A DNA stretch of 64,000 nucleotides from Granulosicoccus antarcticus IMCC3135 (GTDB lineage Bacteria; Pseudomonadota; Gammaproteobacteria; Granulosicoccales; Granulosicoccaceae). The stretch's first letter is position 1. Every line of letters begins with the position of its first letter. A program made the translations under genes and the position numbers. This document shows positions 32,304 to 40,858 of the stretch, one piece after another. The notes under the pieces were generated by a model, which made no database searches, was not told the origin of the DNA, and was given only the letters and a program-made list of their open reading frames with translations. The stretch is taken from the NCBI RefSeq assembly GCF_002215215.1, contig NZ_CP018632.1, positions 3,220,501-3,284,500 on the forward strand. Reading direction: 5' to 3'.

Positions 32304-33323
32304 TCACGCCGCCTTCTTCACCTCAACACCAGCCACCATCTTCTGCGCATCATCACGCGTCCGCCATAGCGAATACACCACTCCCCCAACAAGAATGAAA
32401 GCGGTCACTGAGAGCGACAACGCCGCGGGTACCTTGTCGATACCAAGCAGATGGGCAATGACAACTTTACCGCCGATGAAAACGAGTACCAGTGACAGGG
32501 CAGTTTGCAAATAGGCAAATCGGTGCAGCATGGCGGACAAGGCAAAAAAGAGGGCTCGCAAACCGAGGATGGCAAATATATTGGAGGTAAAGATTATGTA
32601 GGGATCGGTGGTGAGCGCGAAGATAGCAGGGATGGAGTCCACTGCGAAAATCACATCGGCCAGCTCCACCATGACCAGAGCCAGAAGTAGGGGTGTTATG
32701 AACAAAGCCATCTGGCCGGTTACAGGATCCGGCTGGCGTACAAAGAAGTGATCGCTTTCAATGCTATCGGTTACCCGAAACCGGCGGCGCATGAATCGCA
32801 GCACAGGATTCGTCGAGACGTCGTATTCACTATCGTCGCTCATCAGCATCTTCACGCCGGTGAATATCAGAAAGGCTGCGAACAGAAGCAGTACCCATTC
32901 GAATCGGGCAACCACAGCAGCGCCCGCGCCGATCATGATGCCGCGCAGCAGAATGACGCCAATAATGCCGAACACCAGTACGCGGTGCTGATAAATTCTT
33001 GGGACACCAAAGTAGGTGAAGATCAGCGCCATGACGAAGATGTTGTCCAGAGACAGACTCTTCTCGACGACGAAGCCGGTCAGGTACAGCATCGCTGCTG
33101 ACTGACCCATGAAGTACCAGATCCAGACTGAGAATGACACACCGATCGTGATGTAGAACGCGGAGAGCATAAGGCTTTCGCGTACACCGATCTCATGTGT
33201 CTTACGGTTCAAGATACCCAGATCAAAGGCCAACAGGCCAGCGACCAACAATAGAAATCCCAACCAGCTCCATAGCGGTTTGCCGAGAAAGTCCGAGAAC
33301 AGAATGTCCAACGTTTGTACCAT
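32304..33323 (-). CDS. TerC/Alx family membrane protein
   Basis: A 339-residue polytopic protein of the TerC family, with about eight to nine membrane segments. The family fingerprint is clear: EKSLSLDNIFVMALIF (about 85-100) and VELADVIFAVDSIPAIFALTTDPYIIFTSNIFAILGLRALFF (about 215-255), both with the buried acidic residues that bind metal. TerC/Alx proteins are linked to manganese export, metalation of exported enzymes and tellurite or alkaline stress. The reading frame extends to a TTG at 33419. I prefer the ATG at 33323 because family members begin shortly before the first membrane helix, but no strong ribosome site marks either. I looked for a yybP-ykoY manganese riboswitch upstream and did not see one. 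Confidence 0.85.
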   Translation of the reverse strand: MVQTLDILFSDFLGKPLWSWLGFLLLVAGLLAFDLGILNRKTHEIGVRESLMLSAFYITIGVSFSVWIWYFMGQSAAMLYLTGFVVEKSLSLDNIFVMALIFTYFGVPRIYQHRVLVFGIIGVILLRGIMIGAGAAVVARFEWVLLLFAAFLIFTGVKMLMSDDSEYDVSTNPVLRFMRRRFRVTDSIESDHFFVRQPDPVTGQMALFITPLLLALVMVELADVIFAVDSIPAIFALTTDPYIIFTSNIFAILGLRALFFALSAMLHRFAYLQTALSLVLVFIGGKVVIAHLLGIDKVPAALSLSVTAFILVGGVVYSLWRTRDDAQKMVAGVEVKKAA

Positions 33324-33493
33324 CCAAAAGAAGCGCTCACGGCGCAAAGCCTTCGGTAACACACGCGGTGTTTGCCGAAGGGTCAGACTGTTAGTCGGGG
33401 CAATATGCTCCCAATCCAAGCACTTTAATAGTTACTTCTCAGAGAGCTGATTGGCTGATTTTTCTTTGTCTACTATGTAACTTTCGAGGGATT

Positions 33494-33526
33494 GCGCAGG
33501 CGTACAATTCGCGCGTTCGCCTGCGC
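33494..33526. repeat. GC-rich inverted repeat between terC-type and secF genes
   Basis: Perfect 9-base arms GCGCAGGCG and CGCCTGCGC enclose 15 bases. The element lies in the divergent control region of the TerC-like gene and secF, and would form a hairpin in either leader RNA. No T-run follows, so it is not a terminator. Its role is unknown. Confidence 0.55.
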
Positions 33527-33662
33527 TCCTGTGGGCGTTGATACCCGCCTCTGCGCGAAGACCAGGACAAAAATGTACAAGGTTCAACCTCCTCGATTGT
33601 TGATGACATTTCGCCAGAATTGGAAGTGGAAAAAAGGCTGCGATCCTGATCGTAGTGTCAAA

Positions 33663-34601
33663 ATGCACAGTCTGTTTGAGGGCACGAATTTTGATTTCAT
33701 GGGCCGGCAGAAACTGGCCACATGGTTTTCTGGCATCACGATGGTGCTGTCGTTTGTCGCCATCTTTGGCATGGGTCTGAACCTGGGTGTCGATTTCACC
33801 GGCGGCTATACCATGGAGCTGGCCTATCAGGAATCCCCCGATCTGCCCACCATCCGGACTGCACTTGAAACTGCTGAACTGGGCGATACTCTGGTGCAGA
33901 ATTTTGGAACTGCAAAATCCGTTCTGGTTCGGATCGCACCCCAGGAGGGGCTTGCCGCCAATACCATTTCCCAGACGGTATTAACGGCCCTGAAAACCAC
34001 CAGCGATTCATCCATCAGTGTGCGCAGTGTCGATTTTGTAGGGCCTCAGGTTGGCGAGGAGCTGCGGGAGAAGGGCGGACTGTCTATCCTGATCGCGTTG
34101 GGCGCTATCGCTGTCTATGTGTGGATGCGTTATGAGAAGAAGTTTGCGGTAGGGGCCATCCTTGCAACCGTGCACGACATCATCGTGACCATTGGCTTTT
34201 TCGCCTTGTTCGGCATCGAGTTCAACCTGACGGTTCTGGCAGCCTTGCTGGCGGTCATTGGCTACTCGCTGAACGATACCATCGTGGTGTATGACCGTAT
34301 TCGCGAGAATTTTCGCAAAATAAGAGATGCCAGCCCCGAGCAAGTCATGAACGATGCGATCAACCAGACGCTGTCTCGTACCCTGATCACGTCAGGCACC
34401 ACGTTGATGGTGGTAGTGTCCATGTTGCTGCTTGGTGGACCGACCATTCATGGTTTCGCCCTTGCACTGCTGATAGGGATTGGTTATGGAACCTATTCGT
34501 CCATCTTTGTTGCCAGTATGACGGTCAAGGCCATGGGCATCTCACGTGAGGATCTGTTGCCGGTAGAAAAAGAAGGTACCGAATTGGATAGTTTGCCTTA
34601 G
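33663..34601 (+). CDS. secF: Protein translocase subunit SecF (solitary gene)
   Basis: A 312-residue SecF, partner of SecD in proton-driven protein export across the inner membrane. The first helix leads into LGVDFTGGYTMEL (about 40-52), the P1 periplasmic region follows, and helices 4-6 contain GYSLNDTIVVYDRIRENFRK (about 200-219) with the conserved Asp and Arg. The C-terminal LITSGTTLMVVVSMLLLGG and GIGYGTYSSIFVA are standard. The ATG at 33663 gives the usual length. The frame continues upstream to 33492, including an ATG at 33573, but the extra residues are not SecF-like. Unusually, no secD or yajC lies next to it: the upstream neighbour is the divergent TerC gene. SecD must be elsewhere, or this is a second copy. 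Confidence 0.9.
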   Translation: MHSLFEGTNFDFMGRQKLATWFSGITMVLSFVAIFGMGLNLGVDFTGGYTMELAYQESPDLPTIRTALETAELGDTLVQNFGTAKSVLVRIAPQEGLAANTISQTVLTALKTTSDSSISVRSVDFVGPQVGEELREKGGLSILIALGAIAVYVWMRYEKKFAVGAILATVHDIIVTIGFFALFGIEFNLTVLAALLAVIGYSLNDTIVVYDRIRENFRKIRDASPEQVMNDAINQTLSRTLITSGTTLMVVVSMLLLGGPTIHGFALALLIGIGYGTYSSIFVASMTVKAMGISREDLLPVEKEGTELDSLP

Positions 34602-34660
34602 ACATCGGCATTTATCCCTGCACGCTGACCCCGTGATTTGCGAGTCGGATGACCTTCCTC

Positions 34661-34960
34661 TTAATGAAGATAATCCTCTGTCTTGCGCCTCGAATACCGC
34701 ACTTCACGATCCAGCATTTCACCGGAGAGGGAGAACCTCTCCCAGCCAACTTGCTTGCGATAGGGCGGCTTGAGTAGCTGGTTGGTCCAGGTCCGAAAAC
34801 GGCCTACCAGCCGATCATTCGGATCGTATTCATCCAGCCAGCGGACCTCGTAACTCGTACCGTTGCGAGTGGTCTTGCGGCTCCCGGATTCTGCCAGACG
34901 ATTGCCGGCTGCAAGCGCAAACAGCTTGGCGTAGTCGGGCATGGTTTTGCTGGTATTCAT
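34661..34960 (-). CDS. Small protein of unknown function
   Basis: A 99-residue soluble protein rich in Arg, Lys, Tyr and Trp. The core SYEVRWLDEYDPNDRLVGRFRTWTNQLLKPPYRKQVGWERFSL looks like a compact beta-type domain and I do not recognise a family. No signal peptide or membrane segment is present. The ATG at 34960 is chosen because the frame before it overlaps the 3' end of the acyltransferase gene and looks non-coding. It lies 46 bases after that gene on the same strand. Biased, conserved-looking composition suggests a real gene, but this is a modest call. Confidence 0.55.
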   Translation of the reverse strand: MNTSKTMPDYAKLFALAAGNRLAESGSRKTTRNGTSYEVRWLDEYDPNDRLVGRFRTWTNQLLKPPYRKQVGWERFSLSGEMLDREVRYSRRKTEDYLH

Positions 34961-35006
34961 ATCTGGCAGTGTAGCGCCAGTGGTGAGCTCAGCACGGCGA
35001 TCACCA

Positions 35007-36023
35007 TCACGCTTTACTGGTAGCAGGCGTCTCTTTGTGCGCCCAGCTGAGCCTTTCGTGTCGCAATAGCCAGTTGTCGACGTATTTGTGAATGACAACG
35101 CTGACCAGGGTGCAGACAATCAGTGAGATGAGCACGAAAAGGTAGGCCGCCATTTCTCCGGTTCCCAGGTGCGGTGCTACAAATTTGCGCAATACGCCGA
35201 GCGTGAAAATATGACTCAGATACAGAGCGTAGGAGGCATCGCCGAGTAGCACCGCCCAACGGTGCTCACCAATCTTGACGTAAAGACAGGCCATGACCAC
35301 CAGAAAGGAGGGGATGCCGTATTCGAAAATACGTGGCAGCGGCAGTTTTATCAGCAATACGCAACTGGCGAGCAGTAGCAACCAGGCCGCGGTTGCAGGA
35401 GGGAGTCGAAAGCCGCGTTTAAAGGCGACCGCCAGTAGCATGCCCAGTATGAATTCGAATACCAGAGACTTGCTGAAAAACTCCGCTATGGCTGACTGGC
35501 CATCATTGAGTACGGTTGCAATCAGAAAGACAGCCGTGATAACCAATGTGATGAAAGCTATACGGAATCGCTGTGCACAGAAAAGCGACACGGCGAAAAT
35601 CAGATAGAAATACATCTCGAAGTTCAGGGACCAGCCGGGAGCCACGATAGGCCAGGCTTCCGTTGTATGGGCCAGGCTCCAGTGTGGAATGAAAGCCAGG
35701 CTCAGGAACATTGCCTTCACATCGAAAACGGTGTTTTTGAAGACGCTGGGCATCGCCAGTAATATGGCTGCCATCAACAGAGTGAAAAACCAGTACATCG
35801 GCGCTACGCGACGGATCCGGTGGATAAAGAAATTTACAGGAGTATCGCTCGGCTTTGCAATATAGATCATGATGAAGCCGGAAATGACGAAGAAAATATC
35901 AACTCCGAAACTTCCGGCATCAGTCAGATATTGCTGATAGTCCGCTACCTGGATAACCGTATGGCTATACACCACGGCTAACGCCGCTACAGCTCGCAGG
36001 TACTGGAGTGCATGCAGTCTCAT
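35007..36023 (-). CDS. Acyltransferase-3 family membrane protein
   Basis: A 338-residue polytopic enzyme of the acyltransferase-3 family (OafA/ExoZ/NodX type), with about ten membrane helices. The N-terminal LRAVAALAVVYSHTVI carries the family's essential Arg and His. FGVDIFFVISGFIM is the second signature, and FFIHRIRRVAPMYWF the third. These proteins acetylate or succinylate sugars of lipopolysaccharide, exopolysaccharide or small molecules at the inner membrane. Two SASA-type carbohydrate esterase lipoproteins are encoded just upstream on the same strand, so the neighbourhood handles acylated glycans. The exact acceptor is unknown. Confidence 0.9.
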   Translation of the reverse strand: MRLHALQYLRAVAALAVVYSHTVIQVADYQQYLTDAGSFGVDIFFVISGFIMIYIAKPSDTPVNFFIHRIRRVAPMYWFFTLLMAAILLAMPSVFKNTVFDVKAMFLSLAFIPHWSLAHTTEAWPIVAPGWSLNFEMYFYLIFAVSLFCAQRFRIAFITLVITAVFLIATVLNDGQSAIAEFFSKSLVFEFILGMLLAVAFKRGFRLPPATAAWLLLLASCVLLIKLPLPRIFEYGIPSFLVVMACLYVKIGEHRWAVLLGDASYALYLSHIFTLGVLRKFVAPHLGTGEMAAYLFVLISLIVCTLVSVVIHKYVDNWLLRHERLSWAHKETPATSKA

Positions 36024-36140
36024 GAAAGGATTATCGGCAATGTACGGCTATGGTGAAGTTATAGCAGCTGAAAGAAGTCACTCGGGAAAACTTGTGTCAC
36101 AACTTTCAGGTGCTTGAGCAAGCGCTACGAGCAGAGCTGC

Positions 36141-37526
36141 TCAGGGAGCGGTTCTGAGTAATGCATCGTAGTAGCGATTGCCCATCTCACGCAAAGCTGC
36201 GGCACCAAAGTGTACGCAGGTGGTATTGCCACAAGGATAACCGTTTGCCGGTGTCAGGTCATCATGGTTAGACAGTTCGGTGAAGGGGATGTTGGCAGGC
36301 AAGTTCTGCAGAGCCAGGCTGACCAGCTCCTTGTCCGGTGGAAAGACTGACAGATCGCCGCGCTCATCGCTGCCACGTGACATGGTTCCAACGATGAAAG
36401 GTATGTTGCTGTCGGCTTGGCGCAAGCTGGCACCACGTCGGTCCGGATCGATACTGACACGAAGTTGTGTGACCAGTTTTTCGAGATTATCTGAGTAGAA
36501 TTGTGCACAGCGCTCATTGGAATCCGACTCTCCCTGATGCCACAGGATGCCGCGCAGAATGCCGCCGGTTTCAGCCAGTGCCAGGTTGGCGCGAGTAACC
36601 GCACGATCAAACAGCCAGGTGTTTCCCAGTTCCGGGTTATCGGTGGGTTCGGCATTCCACTGTCCATTGGGGCCGTCGTCATTGGTGCAAAAGGCCGAGC
36701 CGGACCAGGCCGCAGGAACCAGAACGATTTCCTTGGTGGTATCGAGCAGCGCACGTTTGGCAAAACTCAGTCCCAGACCGATGTATTCCAGGTCTTTGCC
36801 GGAGTCATTGGATGGATCCAGTGGCACATGTAGCGGATCTTCGGCCGTTGTTATGCTGGGTGGAACCACGTTGAGTGTCGGTGAGGTGAAATCCGCTTCC
36901 GACAGGAACAAGGTTTCCCGATCGTTCTTGCTGACATTCAGTTGTCGGATTCGTGGATTGGTCTCATCGAGACCACCAGGCAAAGCTTCGCGAGTTCCAT
37001 CGCCACTGAAGCCAACCATGTTGCTCTGGCCTACGAGCAAGTAGACATCGGGCGCATCGACAGGTTCGACATTGATCTCTAGCAGCAATTCGTCGCTATT
37101 CGTACCATCGCTTGCCGTGATGATAAAGCTGCGTTGCTGGGGCATGAGAGGCTGATCAGCGATGGCAAGGTTCAACACCATTTCGCTGTTGTCTTCGCTG
37201 GGCGTCAGTGTCAGGCGTGTGAAGCTGCTGCTGATAAAGGCTGCATCGGCGGTTGAGACGCCCATGATGCTCAGATCGACAGCGTCGTCGTGCTCGTCGT
37301 TGCGGTCCAGTTCCAGCGGTATTCGCAGTCCGGCCTCGTCACCTTCAACCAGTGTCAGCTGTGTTGCCAGGGAGCGTAATTCGAAGTTATCGTTGGATAG
37401 TAGACCGCTATCGTCTGTATCGACATCGTCGTCGGTGCAGCCAGCCAGCAGAAACAGACTGGCTAGCAGTACGGCTATTCGCGATTTATTGGAAAATTGG
37501 GTAAAGGTAGTAATCACACTATTCAT
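36141..37526 (-). CDS. SASA-type (sialate O-acetylesterase-like) carbohydrate esterase lipoprotein
   Basis: A 461-residue predicted lipoprotein: the lipobox LLAGC puts the lipidated Cys at 30, followed by an acidic linker. Residues about 50-155 look like a Calx-beta/Ig-type domain (VEGDEAGLRIPLELDRNDE). The catalytic SASA/CE6-like SGNH domain begins at VYLLVGQSNMVG with the nucleophile Ser, continues with ILWHQGESDS, and ends with HFGAAALREMGNRY, which supplies the late His. Such enzymes remove O-acetyl groups from xylan or sialic acid-like sugars. A closely similar gene lies immediately upstream, evidence of tandem duplication. The polymer attacked is not identifiable. Confidence 0.85.
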   Translation of the reverse strand: MNSVITTFTQFSNKSRIAVLLASLFLLAGCTDDDVDTDDSGLLSNDNFELRSLATQLTLVEGDEAGLRIPLELDRNDEHDDAVDLSIMGVSTADAAFISSSFTRLTLTPSEDNSEMVLNLAIADQPLMPQQRSFIITASDGTNSDELLLEINVEPVDAPDVYLLVGQSNMVGFSGDGTREALPGGLDETNPRIRQLNVSKNDRETLFLSEADFTSPTLNVVPPSITTAEDPLHVPLDPSNDSGKDLEYIGLGLSFAKRALLDTTKEIVLVPAAWSGSAFCTNDDGPNGQWNAEPTDNPELGNTWLFDRAVTRANLALAETGGILRGILWHQGESDSNERCAQFYSDNLEKLVTQLRVSIDPDRRGASLRQADSNIPFIVGTMSRGSDERGDLSVFPPDKELVSLALQNLPANIPFTELSNHDDLTPANGYPCGNTTCVHFGAAALREMGNRYYDALLRTAP

Positions 37527-37780
37527 CAGATCAGTTAAGCAAGCAGCACGCCGGTTGCTTGCGGGTGAGGACGTAACTGGCGTGCAGGGTGCATTCGTTT
37601 GGCACAGTTAGCGGCCAAGCCATCGTGAGCTTTCATTACGCTCTCAATAAGCCTGCGGCGAGCTTTCAGCGGAGCCTATTGCCGACTTGCGCTGACAGTG
37701 GTAATCCACGTCAGCTTGTGGGGAAAAGATCAGACTCGCGCTCAGATGATAGAAGTTTTTGTGACGTCTGCCACAAGAAC
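37527..37780. other. Intergenic spacer between the two esterase paralogs
   Basis: About 250 bases with no gene and no clear terminator or operator. The length suggests that the downstream paralog has its own promoter. Confidence 0.4.
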
Positions 37781-39211
37781 TTACTGCATTAATTCGAATA
37801 ACTGTTGATAGTAACGGTTACCCATTTCCCGGTAGGCCGCTGCCCCAAAGTGGATGCAAGAGCCTTCGCCGCAAGGATAGGCGTCAGGTATCAGGTCGTC
37901 ATTATTCACAACATCAGACAGTGGGATCAGGTTGGCGATATTGCGGTGAGTATCGTCGACGAGTTGTTTGAGGTCTGAAAACGGTGTCTGGTCACTGAAG
38001 GCATCAGAGCCCATCGACATGGTGCCGACGATGAAGGGCAGTTCAGCATTGGGGCCGCGTGCGACGGCACCGCGTGCATCCTGGTCAATGTTGGTGCGTA
38101 ATGCTGTGACAAGCTCCATCAGGTTGTCTGCATAGGTCTCTGCACAACCTGCATCATCGGAATCCGCTTCACCCTGGTGCCATAGAATGGCTCGTAAAAC
38201 ACCATCGGTTTCAGCCAGTGCAACATTGGCGCGCAGGACAGCGCGCTCATAGAGTAGTGTGCCGGCAAGTGCTGCATTGTTTTTGGCTGTAGCGTTCCAG
38301 CCAACGCCTGGCAGGCGATTGGTATCGCGCTTGCAAAATCCGGTATCTGACCAGGCAGCTGGTACCAGTACGATTTCAGCGGTTGTATCAAGCAGTGCCC
38401 GTTTGGCGAATGACAATGCAGGCCCGATGCGCTGGCCGCTCTTGCCTTCGATGTTCGTATCATAGCCATCGTGCAGCGGATCGACAGCAGGCGACACGGG
38501 CATACCTTCGTTGAACACGCTGGCAGCCGTGGTGAAGTCTGCAGCGGTGGCGAAATTCTCGCCATCGTTACCAGTTACATTCAACTGTTTGATGCGTGCG
38601 TTTGGAGCATCCAGACCGCCAGTACTTGCCAGCTTGGAGGCATCTTCGCTGAAGCCGACCATGTTGCTTTGGCCAACCAGCAAATAGACATCAGGTCGAT
38701 TAGTCGGAGTCACTGCAATATCGACGTCAGTGCTGAGTACTGGCGAGCCGTCAATGGAGGCTGTTACGGTCAAGCTGCGTGTCTGTGCCTGAATCGGAAG
38801 TGCATCGATTGCCAGTTGCAGGGACAGGCTGGTTGAGGATTCGTCAGCGGCCAGTTGGGCCTGCGAAAATGTGGCGGTCATCTGATTCTCATCAGAAGCA
38901 CTGGCGCCTGTAACACTAAGCTCTACGACCCCTGTGGAGGCGGCGCTGCGGGTAACGCTGACCGGGACGCTGATGGCATCTTCACCCTCTGTCAGTGTTA
39001 TCTGGCCGTCACCGACCTGCAGGCTCAGGCTACTATTGCTGGTACCACCGCCGGCGCCGGTTGAGGGTACAACAACCGGCGTACCCGTGGTTGGAGTGCT
39101 GCTGGTCTGCAGGTCGCTGTCGCAGCTGACCAGGGCCAGGCTGACGCCTGCAAGCAGCAAAAGTTGCTGAGATAGTCGAGTGGGTGTGCGAACAAATTCA
39201 GAAATAGGCAT
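37781..39211 (-). CDS. SASA-type carbohydrate esterase lipoprotein (paralog)
   Basis: A 476-residue predicted lipoprotein and paralog of the gene at 36141. With the ATG at 39211 the signal runs to a Cys at position 30 (LALVSC), then a Ser/Thr/Gly-rich linker. A Calx-beta-like domain follows (SLQVGDGQITLTEGEDAISV onwards, about 60-160). The SASA domain repeats the same motifs: VYLLVGQSNMVG, RALLDTTAEIVLVPAAWS, ILWHQGEADS and HFGAAAYREMGNRYY. The paralog shares whole phrases such as RALLDTT.EIVLVPAAWS, so the pair is a recent duplication. A longer frame back to 39271 lacks a signal at its front and is rejected. Cell-surface deacetylation of polysaccharide is the likely role. Confidence 0.85.
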   Translation of the reverse strand: MPISEFVRTPTRLSQQLLLLAGVSLALVSCDSDLQTSSTPTTGTPVVVPSTGAGGGTSNSSLSLQVGDGQITLTEGEDAISVPVSVTRSAASTGVVELSVTGASASDENQMTATFSQAQLAADESSTSLSLQLAIDALPIQAQTRSLTVTASIDGSPVLSTDVDIAVTPTNRPDVYLLVGQSNMVGFSEDASKLASTGGLDAPNARIKQLNVTGNDGENFATAADFTTAASVFNEGMPVSPAVDPLHDGYDTNIEGKSGQRIGPALSFAKRALLDTTAEIVLVPAAWSDTGFCKRDTNRLPGVGWNATAKNNAALAGTLLYERAVLRANVALAETDGVLRAILWHQGEADSDDAGCAETYADNLMELVTALRTNIDQDARGAVARGPNAELPFIVGTMSMGSDAFSDQTPFSDLKQLVDDTHRNIANLIPLSDVVNNDDLIPDAYPCGEGSCIHFGAAAYREMGNRYYQQLFELMQ

Positions 39212-39604
39212 TGGCTTTATTTTTAAAACGAATTGAGTGTTGGCCAAAGGACGTTGCCTGTGAACCTGCAAAAGATGGGTCAGGTGAGACTGAATCTCGA
39301 TAAGAATCGGCTTACGTACTAGACTAGTGGGTGGCGCTTAAGTTCATGAAAAGGCATGGGTTGCCGACAACTAGTTTATCGCCGTCGAGTAACCATTGAT
39401 GGCGGCGAGTCTAGCAGAGAGCGATGCTTTTTCTGGGGGTCAAACTACCCAACTATCTACACTGCAACAGATTATTACGTTCTTCTGACACTATGGCCGC
39501 CGATTTGTGGTGGACACCGACATGCAGCTTTGCCACGGTGTCATGATAGAGTTGGAACCATGCAGTGCTTCACACTATTTTTTATCAACCATTAGCTTAG
39601 CTTC
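39212..39604. other. Intergenic region before the Mrp cluster
   Basis: About 390 bases between the divergent esterase lipoprotein and mrpE. I see no convincing gene; a 79-codon frame at 39356-39595 has no ribosome site or recognisable features. The promoter of the Mrp operon should lie here. No strong palindrome stands out. Confidence 0.45.
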
Positions 39605-40102
39605 ATGACACAAACATTAAGGCTGACTGCGACGATGGCGTGCCTCTGGCTATTACTGTCAGGCATGTTCAAGCCGATGCTGTTGATTCTCGGAGTTCTC
39701 TCTGTCGCTGTGGTGGTCTGGTTGGCCGTCCGGATGCGAGTGCTGGAACATCGCGGACAACCCATCTATTTCCGTTTCTTGCACATCCTGGAGTATTGGG
39801 CCTGGCTGGTCTGGCAGATCTTCCTCAGTAATGTGGATGTCACGCGCCGTGTCTGGTCGCGCAAACTGGATATCAAACCTACCTTGCGTCGCGTAGCGGC
39901 CACACCAGATACCGAGCTGGGGCGAGTCATCTACGCAAACTCCATCACTCTGACGCCCGGAACCACCACCATCAACTTTACTCCCAATGACGAAATTCTG
40001 GTGCATGCCCTGCACGAGGACAGTCTGGCGGAGCTCGAAAAAGGTGATATGGCTGCGCACATCCGGGACGTGGAACCTCACCTGCATTTCAGGAACCGCT
40101 GA
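39605..40102 (+). CDS. mrpE: Mrp-type Na+/H+ antiporter subunit E
   Basis: A 165-residue MrpE/MnhE protein and first gene of the antiporter operon. Two N-terminal membrane helices (about 8-45) and the conserved domain follow: YWAWLVWQIFLSNVDVTRRVW, then RVIYANSITLTPGTTTINF and the cytoplasmic tail ILVHALHEDSL. The TLTPGT motif is diagnostic. MrpE supports assembly and activity of the multi-subunit sodium/proton exchanger. One base separates it from mrpF. Confidence 0.93.
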   Translation: MTQTLRLTATMACLWLLLSGMFKPMLLILGVLSVAVVVWLAVRMRVLEHRGQPIYFRFLHILEYWAWLVWQIFLSNVDVTRRVWSRKLDIKPTLRRVAATPDTELGRVIYANSITLTPGTTTINFTPNDEILVHALHEDSLAELEKGDMAAHIRDVEPHLHFRNR

Positions 40103-40103
40103 T

Positions 40104-40385
40104 ATGTTCATTGCTGTAACGATAGCGCTGCTGATTACCATGGCGCTGACACTGACCCGTGCGCTGCTGGGACCTACGTTGTTCGATCGTCTGTTGGCGG
40201 TCAACTCGTTCGGAACCAAGACTGTTTTGCTGATATCCGTGCACGGATTCATGACTGGGAGGCCGGAGTTTCTGGATATTGCGCTGGTCTACTCCCTGAT
40301 CAATTTCGTCGGAACCATCGCCGTGCTCAAGTTTTTCGAGTACGACGACCTGGGAAGTGGCGCTTATCAGGAGGATGATTTCTGA
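40104..40385 (+). CDS. mrpF: Mrp-type Na+/H+ antiporter subunit F
   Basis: A 93-residue MrpF with three membrane helices. The signature RALLGPTLFDRLLAVNSFGTK (about 19-39) and FLDIALVYSLINFVGTIAVLKF (about 56-78) are conserved in the family, including the Asp of the first motif. The ATG at 40104 follows the mrpE stop directly. Its stop overlaps the start of mrpG by one base, indicating coupled translation. MrpF is one of the small subunits of the antiporter's central module. Confidence 0.92.
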   Translation: MFIAVTIALLITMALTLTRALLGPTLFDRLLAVNSFGTKTVLLISVHGFMTGRPEFLDIALVYSLINFVGTIAVLKFFEYDDLGSGAYQEDDF

Positions 40386-40858
40386 TGATTGACTGGATTG
40401 TTTGGAGCGTAAGCTGGGTACTTCTACTCATCGGTTGTGTGTTTGTCGTAACCGGTGCGGTTGGCATGATTCGCATGCCGGATCTGTACACCCGACTGCA
40501 TGCGGGCAGTGTTACTGATACAGGTGGGGCGATCTTCATATCGCTAGCACTAATATTGCAATCAGTTTTCGTGTTTGGCAGTGCCATGGCAGCTATCAAG
40601 GTGTTGCTGATCATGTTCTTCACGCTATTCACTGCACCGACAGCGTCGCACGCGTTGGCAAAGACCGCTTTGTTGAGTGGACTGGTACCGGTAGACATAG
40701 ATGGCAAGCCCATCCTCGATTCACCCGAAGAGGCAACCTTGATGGCCCGTTCGCGAACAGCAGACTACCAATCGGGTCAGGATGCTGAAGTCATACTCGA
40801 AGAGACGCGCAAACACAGAAAGACGCGCTCGTCTCATTCAGATGGAGGTAACAGCTGA
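40385..40858 (+). CDS. mrpG: Mrp-type Na+/H+ antiporter subunit G
   Basis: A 157-residue MrpG. Three membrane helices precede residue 90, with the family signature GAVGMIRMPDLYTRLHAGSVTDTGGAIF (about 25-52) and FTLFTAPTASHALAKTAL (about 79-96). The C-terminal 60 residues form a longer charged cytoplasmic tail (SRTADYQSGQDAEVILEETRKHRKTRSS) than in short MrpG proteins. It overlaps the next gene by one base. MrpG with MrpF and the MrpA C-terminal region corresponds to the part of the complex thought to carry the sodium path. Confidence 0.92.
   Translation: MIDWIVWSVSWVLLLIGCVFVVTGAVGMIRMPDLYTRLHAGSVTDTGGAIFISLALILQSVFVFGSAMAAIKVLLIMFFTLFTAPTASHALAKTALLSGLVPVDIDGKPILDSPEEATLMARSRTADYQSGQDAEVILEETRKHRKTRSSHSDGGNS

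Noticed and set aside
33324-33530. yybP-ykoY manganese riboswitch upstream of the TerC-like gene
   Set aside because: The conserved loop sequences of that motif were not found on the minus strand; only an unrelated GC hairpin is present.
33492-33662. N-terminal extension of SecF
   Set aside because: The 57 extra residues are basic and Cys-rich, unlike any SecF, and run through the GC hairpin of the control region.
39356-39595. Small gene before mrpE
   Set aside because: Open for 79 codons but without a ribosome site, recognisable domain or sensible composition; likely non-coding.
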